Assembly (NCBI GenBank): GCA_049645705.1
Contig: JBARUK010000032.1
Location: 1 to 64,000 of the forward strand
Direction: 5' to 3'
Origin: JBGNFV01 sp049645705
Lineage (GTDB): Bacteria > Bacteroidota > Bacteroidia > Cytophagales > Cyclobacteriaceae
DNA length: 64,000 nt
Shown here: piece by piece, positions 17,825 through 26,735 of the stretch
Numbering within the stretch: the first letter of the stretch is position 1
Layout: every line of letters starts with the position of its first letter
Made by a program: the position numbers and the translations under genes
Notes under the pieces: generated by a model
Databases searched by the model: none
What the model saw: the letters and a program-made list of their open reading frames with translations, nothing else
What the model was told of the DNA's origin: nothing

Positions 17825-18373
17825 ATGAGCAGGAATTATAAGTTCGGAGATCAGGACAGATTACACTTTGTCACCTTTACCGTAATAGAATGGATAGATG
17901 CCCTTACCCGCCCGGAGTACAAAGACATCATTGTAGATAGTATAAACTACTGCATCAGGCATAAAGGGCTGGAAGTATATGCCTGGTGCATTATGAGCAA
18001 CCATGTCCATATGATCATCGGCACTACAGATCAGCCTATGGAAGGCATTCTTCGTGACCTGAAACGGCATACTGCCAAGGAAATCCTCAAAGCCATAGAA
18101 AACAACCCCTACGAAAGCCGCAAACGCTGGCTGCTCTTCCTGTTCGCCAAAGCGGGCGAGCGTAACAACAAGAACAAGAAGTACCAGTTCTGGCAGCACC
18201 ACAACCACCCCATCGAACTATCCGACAACCACATGATGGACCAGCGCCTGGACTACATCCACCAAAACCCCGTAACTGCAGGCTACGTCCTGGAACCGGA
18301 GCACTACCCCTACAGCAGCGCAATGGATTATGTGGGTGGTAAAGGCTTGGTGCCGGTGATTTTTATTGAGTAG
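17825..18373 (+). CDS. REP-associated tyrosine transposase (RAYT), Y1 family
   Basis: 182 residues. The His-hydrophobic-His motif of Y1 (IS200-type) nucleases is SNHVHMI at about residues 58-64. The C-terminal half has LDYIHQNPVTAGYVL and YPYSSAMDYV, diagnostic for the RAYT branch; the catalytic Tyr is probably in LDYIHQNP near residue 142. RAYTs nick single-stranded hairpin DNA and are thought to spread REP/BIME-type repeats while staying single copy themselves. Six large hairpin-rich repeats follow it directly, and a decayed second copy precedes it. No frameshift is seen. Confidence 0.88.
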   Translation: MSRNYKFGDQDRLHFVTFTVIEWIDALTRPEYKDIIVDSINYCIRHKGLEVYAWCIMSNHVHMIIGTTDQPMEGILRDLKRHTAKEILKAIENNPYESRKRWLLFLFAKAGERNNKNKKYQFWQHHNHPIELSDNHMMDQRLDYIHQNPVTAGYVLEPEHYPYSSAMDYVGGKGLVPVIFIE

Positions 18374-18420
18374 TTGGTATTAGCTAGCCGGGAGGTGCTT
18401 TATATAGACTTTTCCAGTAG

Positions 18421-19745
18421 ACGACGCATTCGGGAAGTACAACCTCCCATGATCACAACCACGGCCCATTCCGGGCGAGTACAACTCCGCGGTAGTAACG
18501 ATGGTGGTTTGCACACAGTAAACTACCGCGAAAAAAGTGAAAGCGTATCTCGTGGGAATGATGGAGCCCGGTTGGTACCGGATCGCGTCCGACTGGGCTA
18601 ACCGCCAACGCTTCGAACTAGCAGTACAGCAATCCTCCTACACCCTGCACCGGGAGGTACAACCTCCCATGATCATTACCACAAGGTTAAACCTCGCGGC
18701 AGAAACGACGGTAACCGTACAAAGTAACTACCGCGAGATTAGCGACAGCGTATCTTGTGGTTAATGATGACGGCCCAGTTGTACTGGGCTAAGCACTGCA
18801 GCCTCGAACTGGCACTACTGCAGATTATTGGCACTCTGGATTGATAAGTGCGCTAAATGGGCATTCGCTGTAGACGACACATTCGGGAGGTTCAACCTCC
18901 CATGATCAAAACCACAAGGCGCAGCCTCGCGGTAGTACCGTGGTACTGCACAATGTAACTCCGACTACGTAACTACCGCGAGATTAGCGAGAGCGTATCT
19001 TGTGGGAATGATGGGGCCAAGTTGTACTGGGCTAAGCACTGCAGCCTCGAACTGGCACTGCTGCAGATTATTTGCACTCTGGATTGATAAGTGCGCTAAA
19101 TGGGCATTCGGTGTAGACGATACATTCGGGAGGTTCAACCTCCCATGATCAAAACCACCGGGTAAAACCCAGCGGTAGTAACGATGGTGGTTTGCACACA
19201 GTAAACTACCGCGAGATTAGCGGTAGCGTATCTCGTGGGAATGATGGGGCCCAGTTGGTACTGGGCTGCGGTCAGTCGGGTCGCGTCCGACTGGGCCTGC
19301 ACTGCAGCTTCGAGCTAGCACTGCTGCAAATTATTAGCACTGCATCGGTAAGTGCGCTAAATGGGCATTCGGTGTAGACGATACATTCGGGAGGTTCAAC
19401 CTCCCATGATCAAAACCACGGCCCATTCCGGGCGAGTGCAACCCAGCGGTAGTAATGATGGTGGTTTGCACACAGTAACTACCGCGAGATTAGCGATAGT
19501 GTAATCTCGTCCGGAGTGGATCGTGGGAATGATAGAGCCCAGTTGTACTGGGCTAAGCACTGCGGATTCGAACTAGCACTACTGCAAATTATTAGCACCC
19601 TGAATCGGAAGTGCGCTAAATGGGCATTCGGTGTAGACGATACTTTTGGGAGGTACAACCTCCCATAAGTCTCAACCACAAGGCACAGCCTCGCGGTAGT
19701 AAAGTTGCATTTGGCTAACCGCCGACGCTTCGAACTAGCACTACC
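18421..19745. repeat. Array of about six hairpin-rich repeats next to the RAYT
   Basis: A GGGAGGTtcAACCTCCC hairpin recurs at about 18432, 18652, 18885, 19128, 19389 and 19648, giving unit lengths of 220 to 261 bases. Each unit continues with ATGATCA, a CGCGGTAGTA...TACTACCGCG-type stem, a GAGATTAGCG..GCGTATCTCGT block, GCCCAGTT..ACTGGGC, a CTGCAG pair and AAGTGCGCTAAATGGGCATT. Units differ by small substitutions and indels. No gene is encoded. The many stems suit a single-strand-specific Y1 nuclease. Confidence 0.85.
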
Positions 19746-19961
19746 ACCCCCACCCTCACCGAACAATCTTCCGTATTCAACGAAAAGAAATCTTAGAAAC
19801 ACACACAAACTCTTCAAACCTTACACAGTTCTTACACATGCCCGTGCATTCTTTGGTAGGGCGCAAAAGCCTATGATTCAGGCCTGCAATCGTTGCCAGA
19901 ATATTTTTTACGTTGGGGTCTTGTGGCTGTTGAAATCCGTTATTAACTTAACATCGTGAAA

Positions 19962-20036
19962 ATGAACGCAATAGCATATCGCTCTTACTCCTGGTGGCAT
20001 TCCGCAATGTGGCGTGCGATTAGTAAAAGTGTATGA
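19962..20036 (+). CDS. trpL: trp operon leader peptide
   Basis: A 24-codon ORF beginning MNAIAYRSYSWW and carrying three Trp codons (two adjacent at residues 11-12, one at 17). It ends 30 bases before a terminator hairpin that precedes trpE. This is the layout of ribosome-mediated attenuation: when charged Trp-tRNA is scarce, the ribosome stalls at the Trp codons. It is too short for usual gene finders. Confidence 0.85.
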   Translation: MNAIAYRSYSWWHSAMWRAISKSV

Positions 20037-20088
20037 TTTAAAGATATTATTACATGATTCTAAAGGCTCGCCACTGGCGGGCTTTTTT
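20009..20088 (+). promoter_or_regulatory. trp attenuator (antiterminator and terminator)
   Basis: Terminator: GCTCGCC (20066-20072) pairs with GGCGGGC (20076-20082), followed by six T. Antiterminator: GTGGCGTGC (20009-20017), just after the third Trp codon begins, can pair with GCTCGCCAC (20066-20074) with one mismatch, excluding the terminator. A short CATT/AATG hairpin near 19999-20008 could hold segment 2 when translation proceeds. The three mutually exclusive structures match classical attenuation. Confidence 0.75.
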
Positions 20089-20153
20089 CGTTTGTGGGTA
20101 GATTAGACTAATTTTGATCTGCCTTACAAAAGACTAATAAAGACTACAGACAC

Positions 20154-21584
20154 GTGGAAACCCAATTGAAAACCATTCAGTTGCGTACCACTTACCGGAA
20201 GCTGCTGGCGGATACCGTCACCCCTGTAAGTGTGTACCTGAAGCTGAGGGACAAGTTCCGCAACTGTATCATGCTGGAGAGTAGCGACTACCACGGCAAT
20301 GACAACAGTTTCAGCTACATCTGCTTCGAGCCCCTGGCCTCCTTTGAGCTGGACAAGGGCGAGCTGCGGGTAGAGCTGCCCGGCGAGGAAACGACCCTAG
20401 AGACACTGGCAGACCGGCATGAGGCCGTCTCGCGCCTGAACGACTTTGCGGCTACCTTCAAAAACCCCGAGCTTCCCTTCAAATTCCTACCTAATGGCCT
20501 GTTCGGCTACATGTCGTACGACGCAGTGGAGAGCTTCGAGGACATAGACCTGTCCGAAAACGACGAATTTCAGTACCATATACCCGAGATCGTGTACCGC
20601 ACGTACCGCTTCGTAATTGTGGTGGACCACTTTAAGAACGAGCTTTACCTGTTTGAACACCACCCGGAGGGCGATGAGCCTACGGGCAGGCTGGATGAGA
20701 TCGTGTCGCTGATCAATAACCGCAACCTGCCGGTGTACGGCTTTGCGCGTGACGGTGAGGAGGAGAGCAACTTTACCGACGATGAGTACATGGAGATCGT
20801 GGAGAAGGGCCGCGAACATTGCATGCGTGGTGATGTATTCCAGATCGTACTGAGCCGCCGCTTCAGCCACTCATTTAAAGGTGACGAGTTTAACGTATAC
20901 CGCGCCCTGCGGAGCGTAAACCCCAGCCCCTATCTCTTCTACTTTGACTACGGCAACTACAAGCTCTTCGGCAGCAGCCCGGAGGCGCAGATCGTGATCA
21001 AGGACGACGAGGCCACTATCTACCCCATCGCCGGTACCTTCCGCCGTACGGGTAATGACGAGGCGGACGCGGAGTTGGCCAAGAAGCTGTACGACGACCC
21101 CAAGGAGAACAGCGAGCATGTGATGCTGGTAGACCTGGCGCGCAACGACCTGAGCCGCAACGGCGACAACGTGACTGTGGACACCTTCAAGGAGATACAA
21201 TATTATAGTCATGTGATCCACCTGGTGAGCAAGGTGACCGGCCGTCTGGGCCAGAACACCTCTGCCATACGCATGGTGGCAGATACCTTTCCGGCCGGTA
21301 CGCTGAGCGGTGCGCCCAAGCACATGGCCATGAAGCTGATAAACAAATACGAGACGCTGCGCCGCGGATACTACGGCGGCGCCATCGGCTACTGCGGATT
21401 TGACGGTACGTTTAACCACGCCATCATGATCCGTTCCTTCTGCAGCACAGGCAACCGCCTCTACTACCAGGCGGGTGCCGGGGTGGTGGCCAAGTCCAGT
21501 GCCGAGAGCGAAAAGCAGGAAGTGTACAACAAGCTGGCGGCTTTGCACAGTGCGTTGGAACTGGCAGAAGAGATACGCGATTAA
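20154..21584 (+). CDS. trpE: Anthranilate synthase component I
   Basis: 476 residues with a GTG start at 20154, 66 bases after the attenuator. It converts chorismate and ammonia to anthranilate, the first step to tryptophan. The chorismate-binding signatures are present: DLARNDLSRNGDNV, PAGTLSGAPKHMAM and GAIGYCGFDGTFNHA. MLESSDYHG near residue 41 matches the LLES segment that forms the Trp feedback site in other TrpE proteins. It should pair with TrpG encoded next. First structural gene of the operon. Confidence 0.95.
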   Translation: METQLKTIQLRTTYRKLLADTVTPVSVYLKLRDKFRNCIMLESSDYHGNDNSFSYICFEPLASFELDKGELRVELPGEETTLETLADRHEAVSRLNDFAATFKNPELPFKFLPNGLFGYMSYDAVESFEDIDLSENDEFQYHIPEIVYRTYRFVIVVDHFKNELYLFEHHPEGDEPTGRLDEIVSLINNRNLPVYGFARDGEEESNFTDDEYMEIVEKGREHCMRGDVFQIVLSRRFSHSFKGDEFNVYRALRSVNPSPYLFYFDYGNYKLFGSSPEAQIVIKDDEATIYPIAGTFRRTGNDEADAELAKKLYDDPKENSEHVMLVDLARNDLSRNGDNVTVDTFKEIQYYSHVIHLVSKVTGRLGQNTSAIRMVADTFPAGTLSGAPKHMAMKLINKYETLRRGYYGGAIGYCGFDGTFNHAIMIRSFCSTGNRLYYQAGAGVVAKSSAESEKQEVYNKLAALHSALELAEEIRD

Positions 21585-21620
21585 TAGGTATTACAAAAGC
21601 ATCCCGTCACACAGACGATC

Positions 21621-22211
21621 ATGAAGATCCTCGTATTAGATAATTACGACAGCTTTGTCTATAACCTGGTGCACATACTGCACGAGCTGGGTTATGGCGA
21701 GCAGACAGACGTGATCCGCAACGACAAGATCACGCTGGAAGAGGTGGAGGCCTATGACAAGGTACTCCTGAGCCCCGGCCCCGGCATACCGGAAGAGGCC
21801 GGCATCATGCCCGCACTCATCGAACGCTATGCGGCCAGCAAAAGCATGTTTGGCGTATGCCTCGGCCACCAGGCCATAGCAGAGGCCTTTGGCGCCCGGC
21901 TGTTTAACATGCCCGAAGTGCTGCACGGCGTAGCCAACCGCATACGCATAAGCCATACGGACGACCGCCTGTTCAGGGACATACCGGAAGACCTGAACGT
22001 GTGCCGCTACCATAGCTGGAGCGTAATGGCCGACAGCATGAGCGGCGAACTGGAAGCCACGGCAGTGGACGAAACGGGCAACATCATGGCGCTGCGCCAC
22101 CGGCAGTACGACGTACGCGGCGTGCAGTTTCACCCCGAAAGCATACTGACCGAGCACGGTAAAACGATGATCAAGAACTGGCTGGAAAACGGAAAGGAAC
22201 AAACCGCATGA
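21621..22211 (+). CDS. trpG: Anthranilate synthase component II (glutamine amidotransferase)
   Basis: 196 residues. The class I amidotransferase triad is visible: the Cys in GVCLGHQAIAEAFGA near residue 80, and the His and Glu in VRGVQFHPESILTEHG near 171-173. It supplies ammonia from glutamine to TrpE. LSPGPGIPEEAG is the oxyanion strand. Its stop overlaps the trpD start by four bases (ATGA). Confidence 0.95.
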   Translation: MKILVLDNYDSFVYNLVHILHELGYGEQTDVIRNDKITLEEVEAYDKVLLSPGPGIPEEAGIMPALIERYAASKSMFGVCLGHQAIAEAFGARLFNMPEVLHGVANRIRISHTDDRLFRDIPEDLNVCRYHSWSVMADSMSGELEATAVDETGNIMALRHRQYDVRGVQFHPESILTEHGKTMIKNWLENGKEQTA

Positions 22212-23218
22212 AAAAGATACTGAACGACCTGTTCGACCACAAGAGCCTGGACAAGGCGACAGCGAAAAGGATACTGATAAACCTGGCCCAGGGCGAATAC
22301 AACCAGAGCCAGGTGGCGGCCTTCCTCACTGTGTACCTTATGCGGAGCATAACGGTAGAGGAACTCGGCGGCTTTCGCGAGGCCATGCTGGAGCTGTGCA
22401 TTCCGCTGGACCTGGCACAGTACGACGCCATAGACCTCTGCGGTACGGGCGGCGACGGCAAGGACACCTTTAATATAAGTACGCTCAGCAGCTTTGTGGT
22501 GGCAGGCGCCGGACAGCCGGTAGCCAAGCACGGTAACAACGGCGTGAGCAGCATCTGCGGCAGCAGTAACCTACTGGCCCACTTCGGCTATGAGTTTACG
22601 AACGACCCGGAGAAAATAGAGAAGAGCATGAAGCAGGCCGGCATCAGCTTTTTGCATGCGCCCCTCTTCCACCCCGCTATGAAAAATGTGGCCCCTATCC
22701 GCCGCGACCTGGGGGTGAAGACCTTCTTTAACATGCTCGGCCCCATGGTAAACCCCAGCTTTCCGCGCAAGCAGCTCGTGGGCGTGTTTAGCCTGGAGCT
22801 GGCAAGGCTCTACGCTTACCTGTACCAGCAGACGGACAAGGAGTTTGTGATACTGCACGCCCTGGACGGCTACGACGAGATCAGCCTTACCGGGCCCTTT
22901 AAAATGATCACCCGCGAAGGCGAGCAGGTGCTGGAACCCCGTGACCTGGGACTAAAACAGTGCCGTGCGGAGCAGATAGCCGGTGGCAAAACGATAGAAG
23001 AAACGGCCAACATCTTCCTGCGCATACTGGAAGGCAAAGGTACCGAGGCACAGAACAACGTGATACTGGCCAATGCCGGTATGGCGCTCTACTGCGGCGA
23101 CCACTCACTGGGACTGAAGGGTGCCGTGGAGAAGGCCCGCGAAAGCCTCACCAGCGGTCGCGCTTACGAGACATTCAAAAATTTAACGAACTCGCCTGCA
23201 CTGGCGACCGATAACTAA
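22208..23218 (+). CDS. trpD: Anthranilate phosphoribosyltransferase
   Basis: 336 residues, normal length. It transfers phosphoribose from PRPP to anthranilate. The PRPP-binding CGTGGDGKDTFNIST lies near residue 78, and KHGNNGVSSICGSSNLL near 107 is the conserved second loop (the usual KHGNR reads KHGNN here). Translationally coupled to trpG. Confidence 0.95.
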   Translation: MKKILNDLFDHKSLDKATAKRILINLAQGEYNQSQVAAFLTVYLMRSITVEELGGFREAMLELCIPLDLAQYDAIDLCGTGGDGKDTFNISTLSSFVVAGAGQPVAKHGNNGVSSICGSSNLLAHFGYEFTNDPEKIEKSMKQAGISFLHAPLFHPAMKNVAPIRRDLGVKTFFNMLGPMVNPSFPRKQLVGVFSLELARLYAYLYQQTDKEFVILHALDGYDEISLTGPFKMITREGEQVLEPRDLGLKQCRAEQIAGGKTIEETANIFLRILEGKGTEAQNNVILANAGMALYCGDHSLGLKGAVEKARESLTSGRAYETFKNLTNSPALATDN

Positions 23219-23237
23219 GCTCAGAAATCATCTTACT

Positions 23238-24065
23238 ATGAATATTTTAGATAAAATTATCGCCCATAAGAAGAAGGAAGTAGCGGAGAGAAAGAGTCTC
23301 TTCCCTGAAAAGCTCCTCGAAAAGAGCATCTACTTCCCCACGCAGTCCATCAGCATGAAAAAGTACCTGCTGCGTGAAGACCGCAACGGCATCATAGCCG
23401 AGTACAAGCGGCAGTCGCCCAGCAAAGGCCTGATCAATGATCATGCGAAGGTGGAGCGCACCAGCATCGGCTACATGCAGGCGGGCGCCTCTGCCCTGAG
23501 CATACTTACCGATACTGAGTTCTTTGGTGGTAGCAACGATGACCTGAAGACGGCCCGGAAGTACAACTTCTGCCCTATCCTGCGCAAGGACTTCATCATA
23601 GACGAGTACCAGATCATAGAGGCCAAGAGCATGGGCGCAGACTGCATCCTGCTGATAGCCGCGGCACTGAAGCCGGAAGATGTGAAAAGGCTGGCCGTAT
23701 TTGCCCACAAATTGGGACTGGAGGTGCTGCTGGAAGTACACGATGGCGAAGAGCTGAAAGCCGCCCTGTGTGACGATGTGGACCTGGTAGGCGTAAACAA
23801 CCGCGACCTCAAAACTTTCAAAGTAAACATAGACACCAGCATACAGCTTGCCCGCGAGATACCCGAAGGCGTGGTAAAGGTGAGCGAGAGCGGCATCAGT
23901 GATCCCCTGAGCCTGCTTATGCTGCGTGAGCACGGCTACCGCGGCTTCCTTATCGGTGAGCACTTCATGGCGACACACCGCCCGTGGGAAGCCTGCCGTA
24001 AATTTATCCAGGAGATAAAAAACCTGGAAGCCCGCAGAAAAGGCCAGCTGCAAAACGCCTACTGA
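23238..24065 (+). CDS. trpC: Indole-3-glycerol phosphate synthase
   Basis: 275 residues forming a TIM barrel. The catalytic lysines lie in EYKRQSPSKG and LRKDFIIDEYQI, with ESGI and GEHFM phosphate-binding motifs near the end. It closes the ring of carboxyphenylamino-deoxyribulose phosphate to indole-glycerol phosphate. Its stop codon shares one base with the trpF start (TGATG). Confidence 0.95.
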   Translation: MNILDKIIAHKKKEVAERKSLFPEKLLEKSIYFPTQSISMKKYLLREDRNGIIAEYKRQSPSKGLINDHAKVERTSIGYMQAGASALSILTDTEFFGGSNDDLKTARKYNFCPILRKDFIIDEYQIIEAKSMGADCILLIAAALKPEDVKRLAVFAHKLGLEVLLEVHDGEELKAALCDDVDLVGVNNRDLKTFKVNIDTSIQLAREIPEGVVKVSESGISDPLSLLMLREHGYRGFLIGEHFMATHRPWEACRKFIQEIKNLEARRKGQLQNAY

Positions 24066-24700
24066 TGAGTATACGCTGGAAAGTCTGCGGCATGCGCGAC
24101 AGCGCAAACATACGGGAGGTACTGGCCCTGCGGCCGGACTACATGGGCTTTATTTTCTTTGAGAAAAGCCCCCGGCATGCCGAAGGTGTGCTGGACCCGG
24201 CTGTGACGGCGGAGTTTCCGGATACGACTATCAAGACCGGCGTTTTTGTAAATGCCCCTACGGAGTATATCCTGCAGCAAGCCGACACCTACGGCCTGCA
24301 GGCCCTGCAGCTACACGGCCGCGAAACACCTGAGCAGTGCCGTGAGCTAAAGGACAAAGGCTTTACGATATTTAAAGTCTTTTCCGTAGGCGAGTCATTT
24401 GACTTTGACACCCTGGCACCCTACGTGCCGCACGTGGACTATTTTCTTTTTGATACGAAAGGAAAAAACCTGGGCGGCAACGGCGTAGTGTTTGACTGGA
24501 ACGTGCTGAAAGGCTACCCTTACCAGGTGCCTGTGATCCTGAGCGGGGGCATAGACACTGATAATGTAAGCGAGCTGGACACACTGCAGGGACTGCCCCT
24601 GCACGGTATAGACGTGAACAGCCGGTTTGAGACCGAGCCGGCCCTGAAAGACACGCAGAAACTAATAGCTTTAACTGAAAAAATTTCCCGAAAGGGTTAA
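24065..24700 (+). CDS. trpF: Phosphoribosylanthranilate isomerase
   Basis: 211 residues. The catalytic Cys and Asp are in KVCGMRD near residue 7 and FDTKGKNLGGNG near 130. GFIFFEKSPRHA, LQLHGRETPEQC, LSGGI and DVNSRFE complete the family pattern. It performs the Amadori rearrangement between TrpD and TrpC. In this operon trpC and trpF are separate genes, not fused as in E. coli. Confidence 0.95.
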   Translation: MSIRWKVCGMRDSANIREVLALRPDYMGFIFFEKSPRHAEGVLDPAVTAEFPDTTIKTGVFVNAPTEYILQQADTYGLQALQLHGRETPEQCRELKDKGFTIFKVFSVGESFDFDTLAPYVPHVDYFLFDTKGKNLGGNGVVFDWNVLKGYPYQVPVILSGGIDTDNVSELDTLQGLPLHGIDVNSRFETEPALKDTQKLIALTEKISRKG

Positions 24701-24712
24701 AAATATAGCCGT

Positions 24713-25894
24713 ATGAAACACGCAGTAAACGAAAGAGGCTACTACGGAAAGTTTGGCGGCGCCTACATACCCGAGATGCTCTACCCCAACGTGGAGGAGC
24801 TCCGGCAAAACTACCTGAGCATAATGGACAGCGATGAGTTCCAGAAGGAATTTCGCGACCTGCTCCGGGACTACGTAGGCCGCCCCACCCCCCTGTACTT
24901 TGCAGAGCGGCTTTCTGAAACATACAAAACGCAGATCTTCCTGAAGCGTGAAGACCTGTGCCACACCGGTGCGCACAAGGTAAACAACACCATCGGGCAG
25001 ATCATCCTGGCTAAGAAGCTGGGCAAGAAGAAGATCATAGCGGAGACGGGTGCCGGACAGCACGGCGTGGCCACCGCTACCGTATGTGCGCTGATGGGCA
25101 TCGAGTGCATCGTGTACATGGGCGAAGTGGACATAGCCCGCCAGCGCCCTAACGTAGAGCGCATGCGCATACTCGGAGCCGAAGTAAGGCCCGCCAAGAG
25201 CGGCAGCCGTACGCTGAAAGATGCTACGAACGAGGCCATGCGCCACTGGATCAATAACCCGTCGGACACGCACTACATCATAGGCAGCGTGGTGGGGCCT
25301 CACCCCTACCCCGACATGGTGGCCAGGTTCCAGGCGGTGATCAGTGAAGAGATCAAAAAGCAGCTGAACGAAAAGTGTGGTACTGAAAACCCCGACTATG
25401 TGATCGCCTGTGTGGGCGGTGGCAGTAACGCCGCGGGTGCGTACTATCATTTTCTGGAAAATGAAAACGTGAAGCTGATAGCCGCCGAGGCCGCCGGACA
25501 CGGTGTAGACAGCGGCAAGTCTGCTGCCACCACCTTCCTGGGCAAGCCCGGCATACTGCACGGTAGCATGACCCTGCTCATGCAGACGACGGACGGGCAG
25601 GTAACCGAGCCGCACAGCATCAGCGCCGGACTGGACTACCCCGGCATTGGCCCTATGCACGCCCACCTGTTTGACAGCAAGCGCGCCGAGTTTGTGGCCA
25701 TTACTGATGAAGAGTCCATGCAGGCCGGTATACGCCTGAGCCGCTCCGAGGGTATCATACCCGCCATCGAGTCGGCCCATGCCATTGCCGTACTGGAAAA
25801 GGTGGCCTTCCGTCCCGAAGATAAAGTCGTCATAAGCCTCAGCGGCCGCGGTGACAAGGATTTGGAAACCTATATTAAATGGGGCGGCTACTGA
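24713..25894 (+). CDS. trpB: Tryptophan synthase beta chain
   Basis: 393 residues. The PLP-binding Lys is in HTGAHKVNN near residue 87, AGQHGVATATVCALMG follows, and the phosphate loop GGGSNAAG lies near 232. It joins indole and serine to tryptophan in an alpha2-beta2 complex with TrpA. A long open frame on the opposite strand is only a composition shadow. Confidence 0.96.
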   Translation: MKHAVNERGYYGKFGGAYIPEMLYPNVEELRQNYLSIMDSDEFQKEFRDLLRDYVGRPTPLYFAERLSETYKTQIFLKREDLCHTGAHKVNNTIGQIILAKKLGKKKIIAETGAGQHGVATATVCALMGIECIVYMGEVDIARQRPNVERMRILGAEVRPAKSGSRTLKDATNEAMRHWINNPSDTHYIIGSVVGPHPYPDMVARFQAVISEEIKKQLNEKCGTENPDYVIACVGGGSNAAGAYYHFLENENVKLIAAEAAGHGVDSGKSAATTFLGKPGILHGSMTLLMQTTDGQVTEPHSISAGLDYPGIGPMHAHLFDSKRAEFVAITDEESMQAGIRLSRSEGIIPAIESAHAIAVLEKVAFRPEDKVVISLSGRGDKDLETYIKWGGY

Positions 25895-25924
25895 TCCGGC
25901 CATTTTCACAAAAGAACTGACACC

Positions 25925-26722
25925 ATGTCTTCAGATATACAGATCAAAAACCGGATAGACGACCTTTTTAATACTAAAAAAGACGATATCCTGAACGTGT
26001 ACTTCACCGCCGGCTTCCCCGGTCACGAAGACACCGCCACCGTAGCGGAATACCTGCAGGAAGCCGGTGCCGACATCATCGAGATCGGTATCCCCTTCAG
26101 CGACCCGGTAGCCGACGGCCCCACCATCCAGGAAAGCAACCTGCACGCACTGGAGCAGGGCATGACCCTGCACAAACTCGTGGACCAGCTCAGGGGCATT
26201 CGCCAAAAAGTGAATATTCCGATCATTCTCATGGGCTACATGAACCCCGTCATGCAATACGGCGTGGAGGAGTTCTGCAAAGCCTGCGAAGAGATCGGCA
26301 TAGACGGCCTCATACTGCCCGACCTGCCGCTGCAGGAGTACCTGGACCACTTCCAGGACACCTTCCGCAGCCACGGTCTGCATAATATCTTCCTGATATC
26401 ACCGCAAACCAGCGAGGAGCGCGTGCGTGCCATAGACCAGCACAGCAAAGGCTTCATCTACATGGTGAGCAGCGCCAGCATTACCGGCGCCAAGAAGGGC
26501 ATCAGCGAAGAGCAGATCGCGTACTTTAAGCGCATAAACGACATGCAGCTCAGCAATCCGCGCCTTATCGGCTTCGGTATCAGCGATAACAAGAGCTACA
26601 GCCAGGCATGCGAGTACGCCAGCGGCGCCATTATCGGTTCCGCATTCATTAACACCCTCCGCGACAGCAAAGACCTGCGCGGTGACATTACATCTTTCAT
26701 TCACTCCGTAAAAGGAAAATAA
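25925..26722 (+). CDS. trpA: Tryptophan synthase alpha chain
   Basis: 265 residues. Catalytic Glu and Asp lie in IEIGIPFSDPVADGPTIQ (near 48-65) and LILPDLPLQEY near 130. YFTAGFPG near the N terminus is the other signature. It releases indole from indole-glycerol phosphate and channels it to TrpB. Followed closely by the DAHP synthase gene. Confidence 0.95.
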   Translation: MSSDIQIKNRIDDLFNTKKDDILNVYFTAGFPGHEDTATVAEYLQEAGADIIEIGIPFSDPVADGPTIQESNLHALEQGMTLHKLVDQLRGIRQKVNIPIILMGYMNPVMQYGVEEFCKACEEIGIDGLILPDLPLQEYLDHFQDTFRSHGLHNIFLISPQTSEERVRAIDQHSKGFIYMVSSASITGAKKGISEEQIAYFKRINDMQLSNPRLIGFGISDNKSYSQACEYASGAIIGSAFINTLRDSKDLRGDITSFIHSVKGK

Positions 26723-26735
26723 AACACGCGGCACT

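Noticed and set aside
17825..18373. IS200/IS605 insertion sequence
   Set aside because: The protein has the longer RAYT pattern (YPYSSA, IHQNPVTAG), no tnpB is present, and the flanking repeats are RAYT-type.
18374..19817. Several short ORFs in the RAYT repeat array
   Set aside because: Repeat units differ by indels that destroy every frame; no conservation of any peptide.
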